In this document: positions 14,363 through 26,910 of the stretch, one piece after another | Layout of the letters: each line of letters opens with the position of its first letter | Position numbering within the stretch: position 1 is the stretch's first letter | Origin: Coriaria nepalensis | Lineage: Eukaryota > Streptophyta > Magnoliopsida > Cucurbitales > Coriariaceae | Assembly (NCBI GenBank): GCA_027186245.1 | Contig: CP114498.1 | Span: forward strand, 1,929,501 to 1,993,500 | Length of the DNA stretch: 64,000 bases | Direction: 5' to 3' | Notes under the pieces: model-generated | Seen by the model: only the letters and a program-made list of their open reading frames with translations | Told to the model about the DNA's origin: nothing | Database searches by the model: none | Position numbers and translations under genes: made by a program

Positions 14363-16978
14363 TCATATAAATTCAAACCCCATAAGAAGCTTGACAGAAT
14401 GGTACTTCTTTCCTTTAGGACAATGTAGTGGAACAGCTCGAATCCCTCTTCTTAGTTCCGAAACAGGCAAGCATGTCTGCCCTCCGAAGTCGTCCTTTTC
14501 CGACATGTCATACTCATGGACTTCAATACGAAGCAGAGCCAGTTCAGGAACGGTTAGTTCAAACTCAAATTCCTCGTTCCAAGCCGGCATCCAGTTGTCC
14601 TCTAATGCCTTTGTCTTCTTCATTACAGTGTCACAAGGAACTCCAGCAATCCCCACCTGCATATAACTAACTAATTACTTGAAAGGAAGCAATTTGCTTG
14701 ATAAGAAGATTTAGATTTAATTTGAGTGTTTAGCTTACTCTTGTGTAGAAATCTGGCGGTGAGTAGGCATCGAAATGGGTGTGCCGGAAATCATAGTACC
14801 ATCCTTCTCCCATATAGATGGTCACCTTTTTAACATAAAGGAGAAAGTGAGGCTATTTGTTTTAGATGGAGTAAAAGAGAGAAAACTAAAAATTAAAAAC
14901 TTTGAGATATTAAAAGTACTTACTTTCAAAGTTGTTTTGACAGGTAACTTAGTTTTAGGATAAAAAACCTCTTCATCTGAACTGGTCTTTAACAGAAAAT
15001 CGGGTTTCTTCACATAACCGCAACCGCCATTGGCTTTGAACATTCCGTGCATCAACCAGAGTGATCTTCCATGTCCCTGTCATTTAACAACCATTTTTCA
15101 ATACCATGCAGATGAAAACACTAAGAAAACTAAAAGAAGAAAAATGTAAAGGTAATGTGAAACTGGTTAAAGAAAAACCTGCATATTGAAAGCAACCATT
15201 TGAGCTCCATACATCCATCCAATCATTGGGTTATAATTCGATGAATCAAGGCGTAAGGCCTTAGGAAACACCCTCAAAATATTACTCTGGGTAAACCTAC
15301 ATTAGCAAAATCCTTTTTAGAATTTCAAGACTAAATTGGAATGCTGTTTGAGCAAATATTATGAAGAATATCTGTTATATAATTACCTGACTATGTCTTT
15401 CCCATACGTAAGCACAGCCTTCTCAAACTTCTGCTCGTTTAAGCTGAGACGCGTAACTTTTTCCGGGTCCACTTTGAAGTATTCTTTCAATCCACCTTTA
15501 GGCCTTCTGGCAGCATGAATGGCAATTAAACGTTTATATTCCGGTGCTACTATCTGTTGCTGCTGCTTAGGATCATAATCATCCTCATGCTCCTCCTCAT
15601 TGGTACTATCTTCCTCTTCATCCAAATCATTATTCTAAACAACAACAATCAAGCACAAATCAAAACATGTCCAAGAAAAAGCTAGATTGGTTATAAGTAC
15701 TTACCTTTTCGTTTGCTGAGGGCCCACGTTTCATGCTCGGAATCTCACCACCCCAAGTTGACTCATCACTTACACCCTTCTCCTCCTTCTCTTTAACTTC
15801 TTTAGACTTAAGATGAACCTTAGGTGGTTTAGTTGATATGATGATCCTGTTTTTCAATGATTCGGGTGAAGGGAATTCCTTTACGCATTCTGAGCCGGGA
15901 CAAAACAGTACATCTCCAAATGTTTGAGTGACCATCTAGAGTAGCCGACCAAATTGAAAAGTTCAGAAAAAAGGATAGGTCAAAATTGTGAAAAGAAAAA
16001 TACACAAAATTATGCTCACTTGAGCCACTTTTGCTTGAAGATCTGGAGTAAGGTGGTCTTCAAGAGTGATCACAACTGGATATTCAGAAGCTGTAAATGC
16101 ATGTTCTTTGATAGAATTCAAACATTTTGCGAGCTGTACCGGAGTAGTAAGTGTCCTAAATAGAGAAAGAAAAATAAAACCGATCGACTAATTATTAAAT
16201 CGGAAAGTTAAAAGTTAAAAAAGGAAATGAAGAAAACAAGATAATATCATCAAAATGGATGGGAAAACTACAGAGCTTGAGAAGTATATAGTATATATAC
16301 CCTCCATGAAGAACATCAATATCATCTTTTTTGGAATTAGGCCATACATCAAGTTCAATTACTCTAACTCCTCTTTGGAGAGCTTGTATGATGGGAACAT
16401 CACTGCATTCGCTACTTATCTGATTGCCGGTTAGATACGAATTGTGACCGGTATATATATAGTAATGAGACAGCGGAGCATTCATGTCATGATGCACCTG
16501 GAAACAGAACAAGAACAACACAATTCGAAACAAAGTCAAAATCATTTTTGTTTTTACTTGTTTAGTTAATGAAGACTTACTTTTACTTCATAAAAGAGAT
16601 GATAATAAGTAACGGAGCCCGTAAAAATACTCAAAAGCGGGAAATGAAACTTACTCCAAGATTAGGCGACAGAGGAGGATTACTGTCGCTAAAAATGAAC
16701 TTAAAGAAAGCTTCGAGACTGAGCCCTCTTCGATGGTGAAGACTCAAATGCTTCAACTGATCATGAACCGTACGTTCGATTATGGCCTCAGCCTCCTCCT
16801 TGGTGGCGTTGTCTTCTTTCTGGGTTTCGATCAAGAATCTATGAAGATGATCAGCAGTCATGATACCATTGTTAGAGTATTGGTCGAATAGGTTCTTGAT
16901 CGCCTGAGGAGCTTCCGCGACGGCCAACTTGAACCGTCGGCGAAAGCAGAAGCACACTCTGTATGTCTGGTTAGACAT
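14363..16978 (-). CDS. phosphoinositide-specific phospholipase C
   Basis: Nine exons in phase encode about 595 residues: 16978-16655, 16497-16301, 16155-16020, 15935-15705, 15634-15387, 15296-15179, 15076-14924, 14825-14739, 14656-14363. The N-terminus carries the plant EF-hand-like region ([20 protein letters not shown]). The X domain has the catalytic segment [15 protein letters not shown], then ELDVWP and VLHGG with the second catalytic His, then ITLEDHL. An acidic, Lys-rich linker precedes the Y domain ([29 protein letters not shown]). The C-terminus is a C2 domain ending LLMGFEFI. This is the usual compact plant PI-PLC layout without a PH domain. The enzyme hydrolyses phosphoinositides, mainly PIP2, to diacylglycerol and inositol phosphates in a Ca2+-dependent way at membranes. 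Arabidopsis PLC6 or PLC7 are the likely counterparts by remembered gene order. A decayed second copy of its last two exons lies at 19.0-19.6 kb on the same strand. Confidence 0.93.
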
Positions 16979-19027
16979 TAATTATTATATTTAAGAGAGA
17001 GAAAGAAAGAAAACAAGGGGGAAGAAGAAGTGTAGGAGGGGTGAGTTGGGTGGTATAGTGTTGTTATCAGCTGTTTGGATCGGAAGAAAAGCAGACGGAA
17101 AGTAAGCATAGTTATTACACGGCAAATTTTAACTCGAGTTCAGATGGAAGTGAATGAAATGGGACCCAGATCATGAAACTTGATGGGATACTATGCCGAT
17201 GCGTCTCAGAGCAAAAAGTATCCATAGCCGACAGTCTTACTACGACCATACTATACTACCGTATAGGAAAATTTGATTATAAATAAATAAATTTTTAATT
17301 ATAAATATTATTTTTATATATCTTAATAAATTTTAAAAAATTTGATATTATATATAAAAAAAAATTGAATTTAAATAATTAAACATTTATTAATTTGAAT
17401 TAAAACTTAAATTTAAAATATAATTTTTTAATTAATAAAAAGAATAATTTGAAATTTCTGAATTCATTTCTTTTTTACTTTTTAGTATTTTTGTTTTATT
17501 ATTATTTTTTCCCATCAGTCCAATAATAAAACAAAACAAAACAAAACCTTTTTTTTTTTATTTTTACTTTATTATATATTATCTTCTATATATTATAAAA
17601 TTAAATATAATCATTGAATTAAATAGTAAACTTATTTTATAATTATCTGAAATATATATATATATATATATATTTCTAAGTCATTATCACGTGGCAATGT
17701 AGGAGTGCATGTACAGCAACAGATACGGGATATGTCTTTGTCTATTCCTGTTTATATATTGACTCGAATCACTTCCTTAGTTTTAAAAGTATTATTATGA
17801 TCCCTGCAAACGTTTCAAAAAAGTGACGAAGACGTGAAATCGAACATATTTTTATAAGGAATTGAAAATGACAGTGATTTTTGTTTTACTGTAAAATAGG
17901 ATGCAAAAAATGAAAAGAAAACCTTTTTTTTTAATTATTTTTTAATTATTTTTTGAATTATTTTTGACGAGGAGATAATTATGAAGAGAGTATTTGTAAG
18001 AATATAAACCGCACATTAAAAAAGGTTGTCGTGGTCAAAAAGAACTTCAATGATTTGGTATGAATCAGAAAGTTTAATGCATTGATTAAATTATGGTTCA
18101 CAGAGCAGCTGGCAGATAAGATTGGTTAAGGGATGATTAGAAATTAGTGGGAGAATTAGACGTGCATGATCCAGCTTCCTTTCTTTTTTTTTTTTTTTTT
18201 GCATTGATTATGCTCCCCACCGTAAGTTCTTGCATGGTTTAATCTTAAGCTTATGTCAATGCCATAGTTTTTTTCTTGCAAATAAAAGGTTGGAATACTC
18301 AGTTTATGTATGAGAATTAGAGTTGATGCCTAAACCCAATATTCTATTCTGTACATCCTAATATATATAGAAGCCAGTTCTTGTTGCAACTTAACCCCTC
18401 CTGATCAGTACTTGTTCTTCCTCAGGCTTTGCGTTTGTTCTACTGATGTATATGTATATCTGCACTTACTATTCCTTGTTCAAATTTGGAATGATGATGT
18501 TCTACTCATTAACACCCCCAAGACAAACAAGCTGTGAGAAAATTCAGTACCTTAAAAACTAAATAAAATGACAAAAAAAAAAAAAAACAGGTGGGCCGAT
18601 AACCGCCATATTTGCCCTGTCATGGGCGGTGAAGGATAACCGCTCATTTCATGATAAAACGGAGCAGGTAGTTATCAATTAACTCAAAATTTAAGCGGAT
18701 GGTTATCCGCCGGTTAAAACAACAGAGATAATGAGTAACAGATATTTGCTTGGTAGTTGGTACGGTCCCATGGCATGGTGTCTCCTTATGACAGCATGAA
18801 TTATTCTCTAGTTTTACTAAAAAGCTATTTTTTTCAATATAAAACACAGCCAAATTAGAGGCAATAAGTGTGTCTATCTATATATATAGTCAAAAGGGTC
18901 TTTTGATACATCAATGGAAAACTTTGAAAGATTGTATTTTTTTCCAAACAAACCAATACTTACTTTATAAGAACAGACACTAACAGAAGTTCAGACAAAC
19001 TGATCAAACCCTGTTACAAGCTTAACG
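16979..19027. other. AT-rich intergenic stretch between PLC and the PLC relic
   Basis: The first few hundred bases should be the PLC promoter and 5' leader. The remainder is AT-rich, with AT runs near 17652-17672 and T-runs, and shows no supported exon. The open frame at 18644-18853 (-) has no recognisable family. Confidence 0.6.
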
Positions 19028-19618
19028 TTATTGAGTTTTTCCCTTGTTGTTATAAAGTGGGACTGATCTGATGCTTTGTCTTAGGCAAACATGTCCGCCC
19101 AGCAAATTCATCCTTCTCTGTCTTGTCATAATCTCGTACTTCAATGCTGAGCACAGCAAGTTCTGGAACAGTCAAGGGGAATATGAACTCTTCATTCCGA
19201 ACCGGAACCCATGTGTCCTCAATTGTCTTTGTTCTCTTTTTGGTCGAATCAGCTGGCATCCCTACTACATATACCTGCCAAACAAAATCCATGTATTGTT
19301 TATAGTGGATTCAATTTTTCAATCGTCTTATTATAATTTATCTGCTAAAAGCATATGTTTGGTATAGTAAAGATGGTAAGTGCCATTTCCTTTCTGTAGT
19401 ATATGTGAAAGAAGCAAGAGGTTTCACTTACCTAATTTTCTCTTGGGAGATCAATAATTTAATTTTAGGTTGATCAAATGGAACGTGGATCATGAATGGT
19501 TTTGATAAGAACAATGATAAACCCAACAAACCTTTGTGTAGAAATCTGGTGGAGAGAATGTATCGAAATGGGTTAGGCTGAAGTCTGTGTTCCATCCATC
19601 CCCCATATATACATTCAC
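19028..19618 (-). pseudogene. relic of a second PLC gene (last two exons only)
   Basis: Two exon-like pieces with intact splice signals match the last two exons of the PLC at 14.4-17.0 kb. The piece 19618-19532 is 87 bp, the same length as its counterpart, and reads VNVYMGDGWNTDFSLTHFD and onward. The piece from 19274 encodes the C2-domain part (TIEDTWVPVRNEEF, FAGRTCLP). After CLP the conserved V-S-E-L-R step is lost through a deletion of about 11 bases that shifts the frame. The expected continuation (LRQSIRSVPLYNNKGK) sits in another frame and ends early at a TAA ending at 19028. No EF-hand, X or upstream Y exons are visible. It is best read as the stump of a tandem or segmental PLC duplicate. 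Confidence 0.85.
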
Positions 19619-20022
19619 CTATTAGACTAAGGCACAGAAAGTACTCGAAGTAAGCTTCAAGAATCAAGATACTCATATTCATGAATGAATGTACACATTA
19701 AATATGCAACAAAAACCATCTACGACAAACATGGATCACAACACCTTTGCCAAAAGGTAAAGGTAACAAAAACCCAAAGTGCATCAAGATGATACCTATA
19801 GTCAAAGGAGGGGAAAACCTTATGTACAGATTTCACAATAAAGCCCACACTGGATTAATCTGCAGCCGCAGTATCGGTCATGTGAGTGTGTTGAACCTGA
19901 ATACTGAAAGCTATTACACATCTCGAAGAAATATTTGAAATAAAAAATCCCTCCCGTATCAATGCAAGGATATGCATTTTCATTCATAATTTTTTATTTA
20001 GTTAAGGTGACGAGGGAAAACC

Positions 20023-21403
20023 CTTTACAGCAACTTTTTCGCAATCATGCGTACAAGCAACATGAACTTGTGCAAGGGATACACTTGCTATTGGTGTAGG
20101 ATCAATTTCAGAAAAGATCTGCATGTAAGAAGGCTAAGCTCGACGGGGCGGATAAAGCAAAGCAAGAAGAAGAAAAACCAATGAACATGATGAGTGATGC
20201 AGCAATAAAAGTTAGAACTGCTGCATTACATGTGATAAATACCATTTGAAATAAAACTGATGCAAACTCAATTTCATGACATGGTCGTAGAATTACTTTT
20301 CTGCAGATAGATCTCGTTCACAAATACCCATGAACAAATCAGTAAGATTTATGCATACTTTATCTGGTGAGTCTCCAAGCTCTTTCTTGATGACGTCACA
20401 CACTTGATCATATGAAGAAACTGGACATTTGTTCAACATAAGCTACCTCATCGTCTTGACGTACTCTTCTGGCACCACATATTCCTTTAAAAGAGGGAAA
20501 GATAAAATCATTCAGAAAAGCACTCCAACCTTACAACACATGAGAATAATCCCATCATTTTTCTAGATAATAGAGAAGGAAGACTGAAAGCATACCAGCT
20601 GTCCAATATGTTGGCCAAGCTTGATATATATTCCTCCATTTCTGAAACATAACTCTTGAAGTTTTCGAGCAGACCTATTGTGCACTTCATGCTTAATGTT
20701 TTCCCTCCCAGGGCTTCCTTCAGTCAATCCCAATAGTGAATACTCATAATCTACGAAGAGAAGAAAATGGATATTATACCAAAATTACCATGGATGATTT
20801 GGCTTAGATGAATTTAACTCCATACATTGGAGCAATCACAAACATACAAATTGCTGAGGAATTATCTATAAGCCTGATTCATAAACCAGCTAGAACCTAA
20901 ATTTCCATTTCTAATATCATGAAACTGTGAAATTGAGAGCATAATGCGTTAGTATAACAACAAAAAATTAGCATCCAGCAGCAAAAATCTTCTAGCTCAC
21001 TCTGTAACTACCAAGTATTCTGAACATTGAAATACTTGAGTTCAAATTCAAAGCATTAAAATCAAAATTAAACAAAATGAAGCTTCAAACTTCAATTCAA
21101 ATTGTCATCAAATTCTCCGCGAACATAGCGAAGGCGTGTGAACATACCAAAGGCAATGTTGACGACGGGGAAGGAGAGCCTGACGAAACGGACAGGTACA
21201 GCAGTCAAGAGCTTGAGCGTCATGGAGGGATCGTCGGAGGTAGCTACGGTTGCTGCGGCCGTGCCACCACATATTGCGGTGGCTGCCACACTGGTCACCT
21301 GCCCTTGCGCGCCAAAGCGATCGCGCGGCCATTCGACGCTCTCCTGTTCAGATTTTCCAACTGGATTCTGTCGCCCCGTTTCAGCCTTCGGGCCTGTCGG
21401 CAA
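20023..21403 (-). pseudogene. truncated ABC1K/aarF-type kinase gene
   Basis: Four exon-like pieces keep splice signals and phase: 21403-21148, 20750-20596, 20484-20359, 20118 to about 20023. They read as the N-terminal part of an ABC1/UbiB-type atypical kinase: SDDPSMTLKLLTAVPVRF, DYEYSLLGLTEGSPGRENIK, NGGIYIKLGQHIGQL, EYVVPEEYVKTMR, the conserved SMLNKCPVSSYDQVC region, then IDPTPIASVSLAQVHVA and VAVK. A TAG at 20443-20445 replaces the codon expected between TMR and the MLNKCP motif. Everything after the VAVK lysine is gone, including the rest of the kinase core. From memory the family member is Arabidopsis ATH9/At2g40090. TGGGCC/TGGGCT elements at 21431-21467 look like the relic promoter. 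It directly abuts the PLC relic on the same strand. Confidence 0.87.
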
Positions 21404-21430
21404 TGTATAGTTAATTAGTTATACTTGTTT

Positions 21431-21467
21431 TGGGCCGCAATTTTTAGGAATGGGCTTCTATTGGGCT
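21431..21467. promoter_or_regulatory. site II-like (TGGGCY) cluster upstream of the ABC1K relic
   Basis: TGGGCC at 21431-21436 and TGGGCT at 21451-21456 and 21462-21467 lie just 5' of the relic's first exon. Such elements are typical of housekeeping-gene promoters in plants. Confidence 0.5.
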
Positions 21468-23194
21468 ACAACTATAGATATTTAATTAATTTCACCTAAG
21501 TATGGCCACTTTTTTTTTGTTAAAACATTGTTTTAGTCCTCCTTTTTTCCCTTTTTACTGTTTTCGTCCATCAATTTTCAATTGAGTCATATTAATTTTT
21601 ATATATCCTTTATTTTCGTATTTTCATCTCAAAAGTAAAAAATAAAAAAATAAAACATGAAACTTTTTGAAAAAACTCCTTTTTAACTTTTTATTTTTTT
21701 ATTTTTCTCTCTCATTCTTCCCCAAATAACCATCCACAATTCTTACTCTAGAGCTCAACCACTACACTGTTGCCTCGACACCTCATGCTTCCGGTGCCGG
21801 CTCCCCCCCTCCCTCCTCTCTCAAAATCTCAAATTCGAAGAGATGGAGAGAGAGAGAGAGAGAGAATGAGATGGTAAATCACTGCCGGAAGACCGTAGTG
21901 GCAATAGAGGTGTTTTTAGGGTAAAAATGGTGAATAAGTGTTTGGGAAAGAAGAAATGAGAAAATATAAAAATATAAAGTTAAGGGGAGTTTTTTTATAT
22001 TTAATTTTTAGACTTTTAACCTCAAGGACTAAAATATGAAAGAAATGAAAATATAAGGATCAATGTGATTGAGTTGAAAATAGAAGAATGAAAATTAAAA
22101 AAAAATTAAAAAAAAATCATGAAAGTAAGACTAAAATAATAATTTAACATTTTTTTGTAACCAGCACAATGAATATTAACCGGTTGGTAGGATTAGCCTC
22201 CTAAATACTTACTAATTTGTATTAAGATTTTAAATATAAGTTTAAATCTTGGCTATACATAATTTATCTATATAATATAATATAATATAATATAATTATT
22301 ATATAAATATCTAAATAATTCTCAATCATTTATTGGTATATAGAATGTAAGATGAGAAGTTACACACTATTCATCAAGCCTTCTCACTAAAACATCCACT
22401 TAATTTTCCTTTGTTTATTTATTTATTTATTTTTGTAGTGTTAACTACCAATGACTCCATTAAAAGCAAGATTTGAGAAACGATAAAGAAATTAAAAGTA
22501 AATAACTTTTAGGTAATAATCTTTTGCAAATTAGATGGTAAAATAATTGGGCAAAGTTATCTTTTTAAGTTACATCATCATCTAATCATCCCCCCTCCCT
22601 AATCTTGTATGTAACTTATTGGATAAGTAATCTTGCTGTCTACGTAATCTTGCTGTCTAGTTTGTATACACTAAAGACAAAACAATATCCATATCCAAAG
22701 AACATACCGTGTGTTAGTCGTGTTTGTGCATTAATTTGTGGCTTGCTTGGATTAATAAGTTGCTTCCAAAAATAAAAATTTTCAAAATATATAAAAAAGA
22801 AAAAGAAAAAGGGTACGTGTAATTGTCGTGATTAATAATTTCCACGTAAGGATATTGATATAATGTAAAATATACATCATCGAATCGATGGTGTATGATG
22901 GAACGGGGAATAGCCTCACACCCACATGGACTATATGTTTGGTGCTATAACCATTTCACTTCATCATTTTAGAACACGTAATTGGTCTGAGTTATGTTCG
23001 GCAAACTCATTGTTATATTGAAGACAGTAACAAATAAAGGAATTTGGTAGAATATAGGTAATAAGGTAGTCACGTTATATGTTTCTCCTCTAAATGAATG
23101 GTATTCATATTGAAGAGTGAGTAGTTCATGAGCATTGAATTAAGCATGATATGCACAGCTTATACGACTGGGCATTTATTACTCCATAAATCAA

Positions 23195-23256
23195 TCTAAC
23201 CCGACACAAACTTGTCCTGCCGTATAATATTAGTACAAGATGGTAATTTGTAATAA
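23195..23256 (+). repeat. 62-bp dispersed direct repeat, copy 1
   Basis: By eye, 56 of 62 bases match copy 2 at 23952-24013, in the same orientation and 757 bp apart. The surrounding sequence is not obviously repeated. Origin unknown. Confidence 0.75.
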
Positions 23257-23951
23257 TTCTTGGCATATTACCCTTTATACCATATATACACTATTATTGA
23301 TGATCAAATCCGATATATACGTAATTTGAGTAATAACAGTATATATATCCAATCAAGAGCTAAGTCCTACACGAGAAAGGTAAGGGAATGTAGGGGTTGT
23401 ATCTAGCATACTTTCATTCGATAATTAAGTTAGTTTTTTCTGATTTTACATTTAGAGAGTATTTTAAGTTGATAAAATTTTTTGGGTTAAGAAAATAAGT
23501 TTTAATCATTTAGGAATTTAGTATTTATACTACCGTATTAAAATACAAACCCTTTTTCACTTTACACGTGTCACTCTAAGAGTGGTGGTGCATAGGGTGA
23601 GTCTTTAGTGATCCCTCTATTTTGTCATATGTAAACTGACACTTCCATGATATAAATTTGTTTCACATTATCAGTGCAAGGTGGTATTTATACTCTCTAC
23701 CCTAACCTTAATATTATGTAGCGTAATAATCCGACCACTTAGTTCTATTCCTTATTTGACAATCCCTAATTTCACTACTCGAGATTTAAACATCCGATCA
23801 AGCTAGATCATATAGTGGCAAGCTGATCAAGTCGGCACCCTTATTCTTCGATCCCCTATTTCTCAAATGGATCTTGTCTTGTCTGATCTCCAAGTTTCTG
23901 CTCATTTTCCACCCATCAAATCTAAACTCCTGAGGACAATCAGAGTCAGTT

Positions 23952-24013
23952 TCTAACCCGATACAAACTTGTTCTACCATATTATATTAGAACAAGATGG
24001 TAATTTGTAATAA
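23952..24013 (+). repeat. 62-bp dispersed direct repeat, copy 2
   Basis: Partner of 23195-23256, with about six substitutions and no gap. Confidence 0.75.
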
Positions 24014-25923
24014 ACGCTTACTAGTTATACTTCTTTACGTATTCATCAATTTATGAGCGGGGAAACTACGATAGAACATAACAATAATACTTTACCTCTA
24101 AGGCTTTCAAATGGGTAATATTTAGATACCACGACTCGGTAAGAAAGAAATATATATATATATTTGTTCCTGTATCTTGTTTGGTAAGACAAGATTGGTC
24201 TTTCTCGTGTTATATTTGATCATAACATCTTTGTCCTTGTCAGACAATTCAAAATTTGTAATTTCACATGGTAATAAGATATTAAAAGGACAGTGAAAAT
24301 AGGAATTCCCACCTACCTATCCATATGCAAAGGCTGACCAAAATCAAAGCAATCACCAATCACAAACAAAACACCTCCTCTATTTTTTATACACAATTCC
24401 TCTAGCCAAAGTTGTTTTCTCCACATTTCATAAAGAGTTGTTTAGTGTCCGATTCTTCTAGATGATCCCTCTGTTTCCTAACCAAAACTAATGTAAGAGC
24501 TAAACTTCATCATTAAGCCAAATTCTTCGTCGTCTAGTTTATATGCAAACAATCTAAATTTCTCTTATTTCCGAATTTTCACTTAAGTTATCAGATAACT
24601 CAAACATAATCATACATTATTTCTAAAGAATAGTTCAAGCAATAATAATAAGCGACTCCTCGAATAATAACCGAACTCAAGTCCCCCGAATCTAACTACA
24701 TCATGAACCCTAATATTATAAAAAAAATTAGCCAATTTATCTAGTCATACGCTCCATACAAGAATCATGTGATTTTGCATAACGTAAAAAATGATAAGAA
24801 TTTGTTGGTATTATGAGGATGGGTAGATTCTCTGTTTCAGAATCTTTACATTTATATATGTAATATATAGGATGGAGAGATCCATCGAATGATTAACGTT
24901 TTTAATGAAGGCTTAACACATTATAGAAAATAACCACTTAATCAAACCCAACGGAAAAGTATTTTAATATTTAATGGATTATAAAAATATAAAAATATAA
25001 AAAATAAATAAAAAAAATAAATAGAGGCCAATAAAAATAAAAAAATAAAAAAATAAAAAAAAATTATGCGGAGTGATTTGTAAAGACAAAATGCTGCATG
25101 TGATCACATGTTCTAAAATGATCAGTCGGTTCCACCATACATGTAACATGCTTGATTGAATAAATTATATTTTTACAAATTAATTTTTATATATCAAAAA
25201 TTGGAAAAAATAATAATTAATTAATTAATTTTCTAATATAGTTGCTCGTATAATAATTAATTTAAGATTATTTGAGTGACTTTTAATTTTAGGGGATTTT
25301 TTTTAAAATTAATTCAAAATAATAAAATAAATTAAAAAATATAAAATTAAAAATTTGAGGCTAAAATTAGAAATAAATATTTATTATAAGGCCACTTTTT
25401 AAAAATGTTAACCGTTACTTGCAAATGATGTAACTTATTCCTTCAATTATAAATAAAATAGATATTATTTATTAATTAAAGATAAATTATATAATTTTAA
25501 ATTTAAATTTAAGTGTAAATGGTATTGTGCTTTTAATTAATTTATAATAATAATAATGAATCGGCAGTTAAGTCTAGTTTAAGACATGATAGTTTTTACC
25601 GTTAGCTCAGGGAGAGATGAAGCACCTTCGGTTTGACCGGGACCCAGTTAGTTGATTATTATTATTATTCCGCGTGTCGCGTGTAAGGTTCTTCCCCCTT
25701 CCCATTTCCCATTTCCCATTTCCCATTTCCAACGTCTTTATAATCGTCACTTCAAAATTTTCCAGTCAAATTCATCCACTTTCCCCTCCTCCCTGCCTGC
25801 ACCCACCCTGCCCCCCTCTTTCTCTCTCCTCTTAAACCTCCTCCTACTTGCTCAAATTCTCTCCAAACCTCGTCAAACCCAGCCAGAAGAAAGAGGAAAA
25901 ATAAACAAACAAACAGAGCAGAG

Positions 25924-26910
25924 ATGGGTTCATCAAAAGAAGAGAGATCAAAAAGACTAAGCAGGGGCGTGAAGACAATCTTCTTCTTGATCACGATGCT
26001 GATTTCCTTCCTCTTATTCTCAGCTCCTCTTCTTCTTGTCCTTGCCGATGCCTTCCTCCCTTCTGCTCTTCTTTCTGCGTCTTTCCCTTTTTCCTTCACT
26101 AATCTCCCTTCTCATCTCAAAAACTACGACTTTCGCTCCTCCCTTATCGATATTCCCCTCATCTCCATCCTCAGATCCGCCATCATCTTCTGTAAGTTTT
26201 TTTTTTTGGAACATAAAACTGTATGTTTTTCTTTTCGTTAGCTGTTTTTAAGGTTGTAATTATATGGGCGGGTTGGTTGATTATTTGTGTTGGGTGCAGG
26301 TGTGTATAGTTGCTGTGATGGACCGAAACTGTCGCGAGGCCCATATTTGACGATTACGACGATGTGTTCGTTCATATCTCTCGGGTTTGTTTCATTAAAG
26401 GCTTCGTTTGTGTTCGGAACCGATGAGGGAAGAAGAAGATCTTATGGAAGCAGAGCCATGGAAATAGCTCTCTTTGCTTGCTCTCTGGTTTTGGCTGTGG
26501 GCCATATCGTTGTCGCTTATAGAACTAGTTGTAGAGAGAGAAGAAAGCTTTTGGTCTACAAAATCGACATTGAAGCTGTAAGCGACTATTTTATTATTAT
26601 TATATTTTTTAAGACAGATCAGATCATTATCTCTCTTCTAGAAAGAATCTCAATAATTCATTTCTCACAGATCATATGGCATAGAAAGTTGTACTACTTC
26701 AATAGTAGAGAACTGTATATACCATAATGACATATATTTTTTTTATAATTTAATAAATAAAATTATATATACCAGATTAACAGAATCAAACGTAGTATCT
26801 AAACAATGTGTCATGTGCATTGTTGCAAACAGGTTTCGGCTTGTCATAGAGGGTTTCCCAGGTATCAAAAGATGCTGCTGCCGGCAAGAGGAAAGAGTGA
26901 AGTGAAATAG
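25924..26910 (+). CDS. small multi-pass membrane protein (At2g40095-like)
   Basis: Three exons (25924-26191, 26300-26577, 26833-26910) join in phase to 207 residues. After a basic start (MGSSKEERSKRLSRGVK) comes a strong hydrophobic helix (TIFFLITMLISFLLFSAPLL), a membrane-proximal loop, and further hydrophobic segments around TMCSFISLGFVSLKASFVFG and IALFACSLVLAVGHIVVAY. A basic tail ends YQKMLLPARGKSEVK. The sequence recalls a plant family loosely annotated as alpha/beta-hydrolase related (At2g40095 from memory). I see no hydrolase nucleophile elbow or catalytic triad, so I would not assign enzyme activity. Location is probably an endomembrane or the plasma membrane; function unknown. Confidence 0.83.

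Larger units (their letters stand above)
21468..25923. other. long gene-poor AT-rich region
   Basis: I found no supported coding exon in about 4.4 kb. It holds a (GA)n tract near 21848-21866, an (ATAAT)-type run near 22275-22295, AT-rich simple sequence near 24960-25070, and a 62-bp direct repeat pair (23195-23256 and 23952-24013) listed separately. The last few hundred bases are C-rich and probably form the promoter and leader of the gene starting at 25924. Confidence 0.6.

Noticed and set aside
21108..21410. Alternative frames across the ABC1K first exon
   Set aside because: Only the 21403-21148 frame continues the ABC1K family sequence across the next splice site.
23798..23980. 60-codon minus-strand frame in the gene-poor region
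   Set aside because: No family match I can recognise and no splice partners; it overlaps the dispersed repeat.
25752..26251. Minus-strand Arg/Lys-rich and plus-strand Ser/Leu frames
   Set aside because: Shadows of the membrane-protein exon at 25924-26191 and its CT-rich leader.
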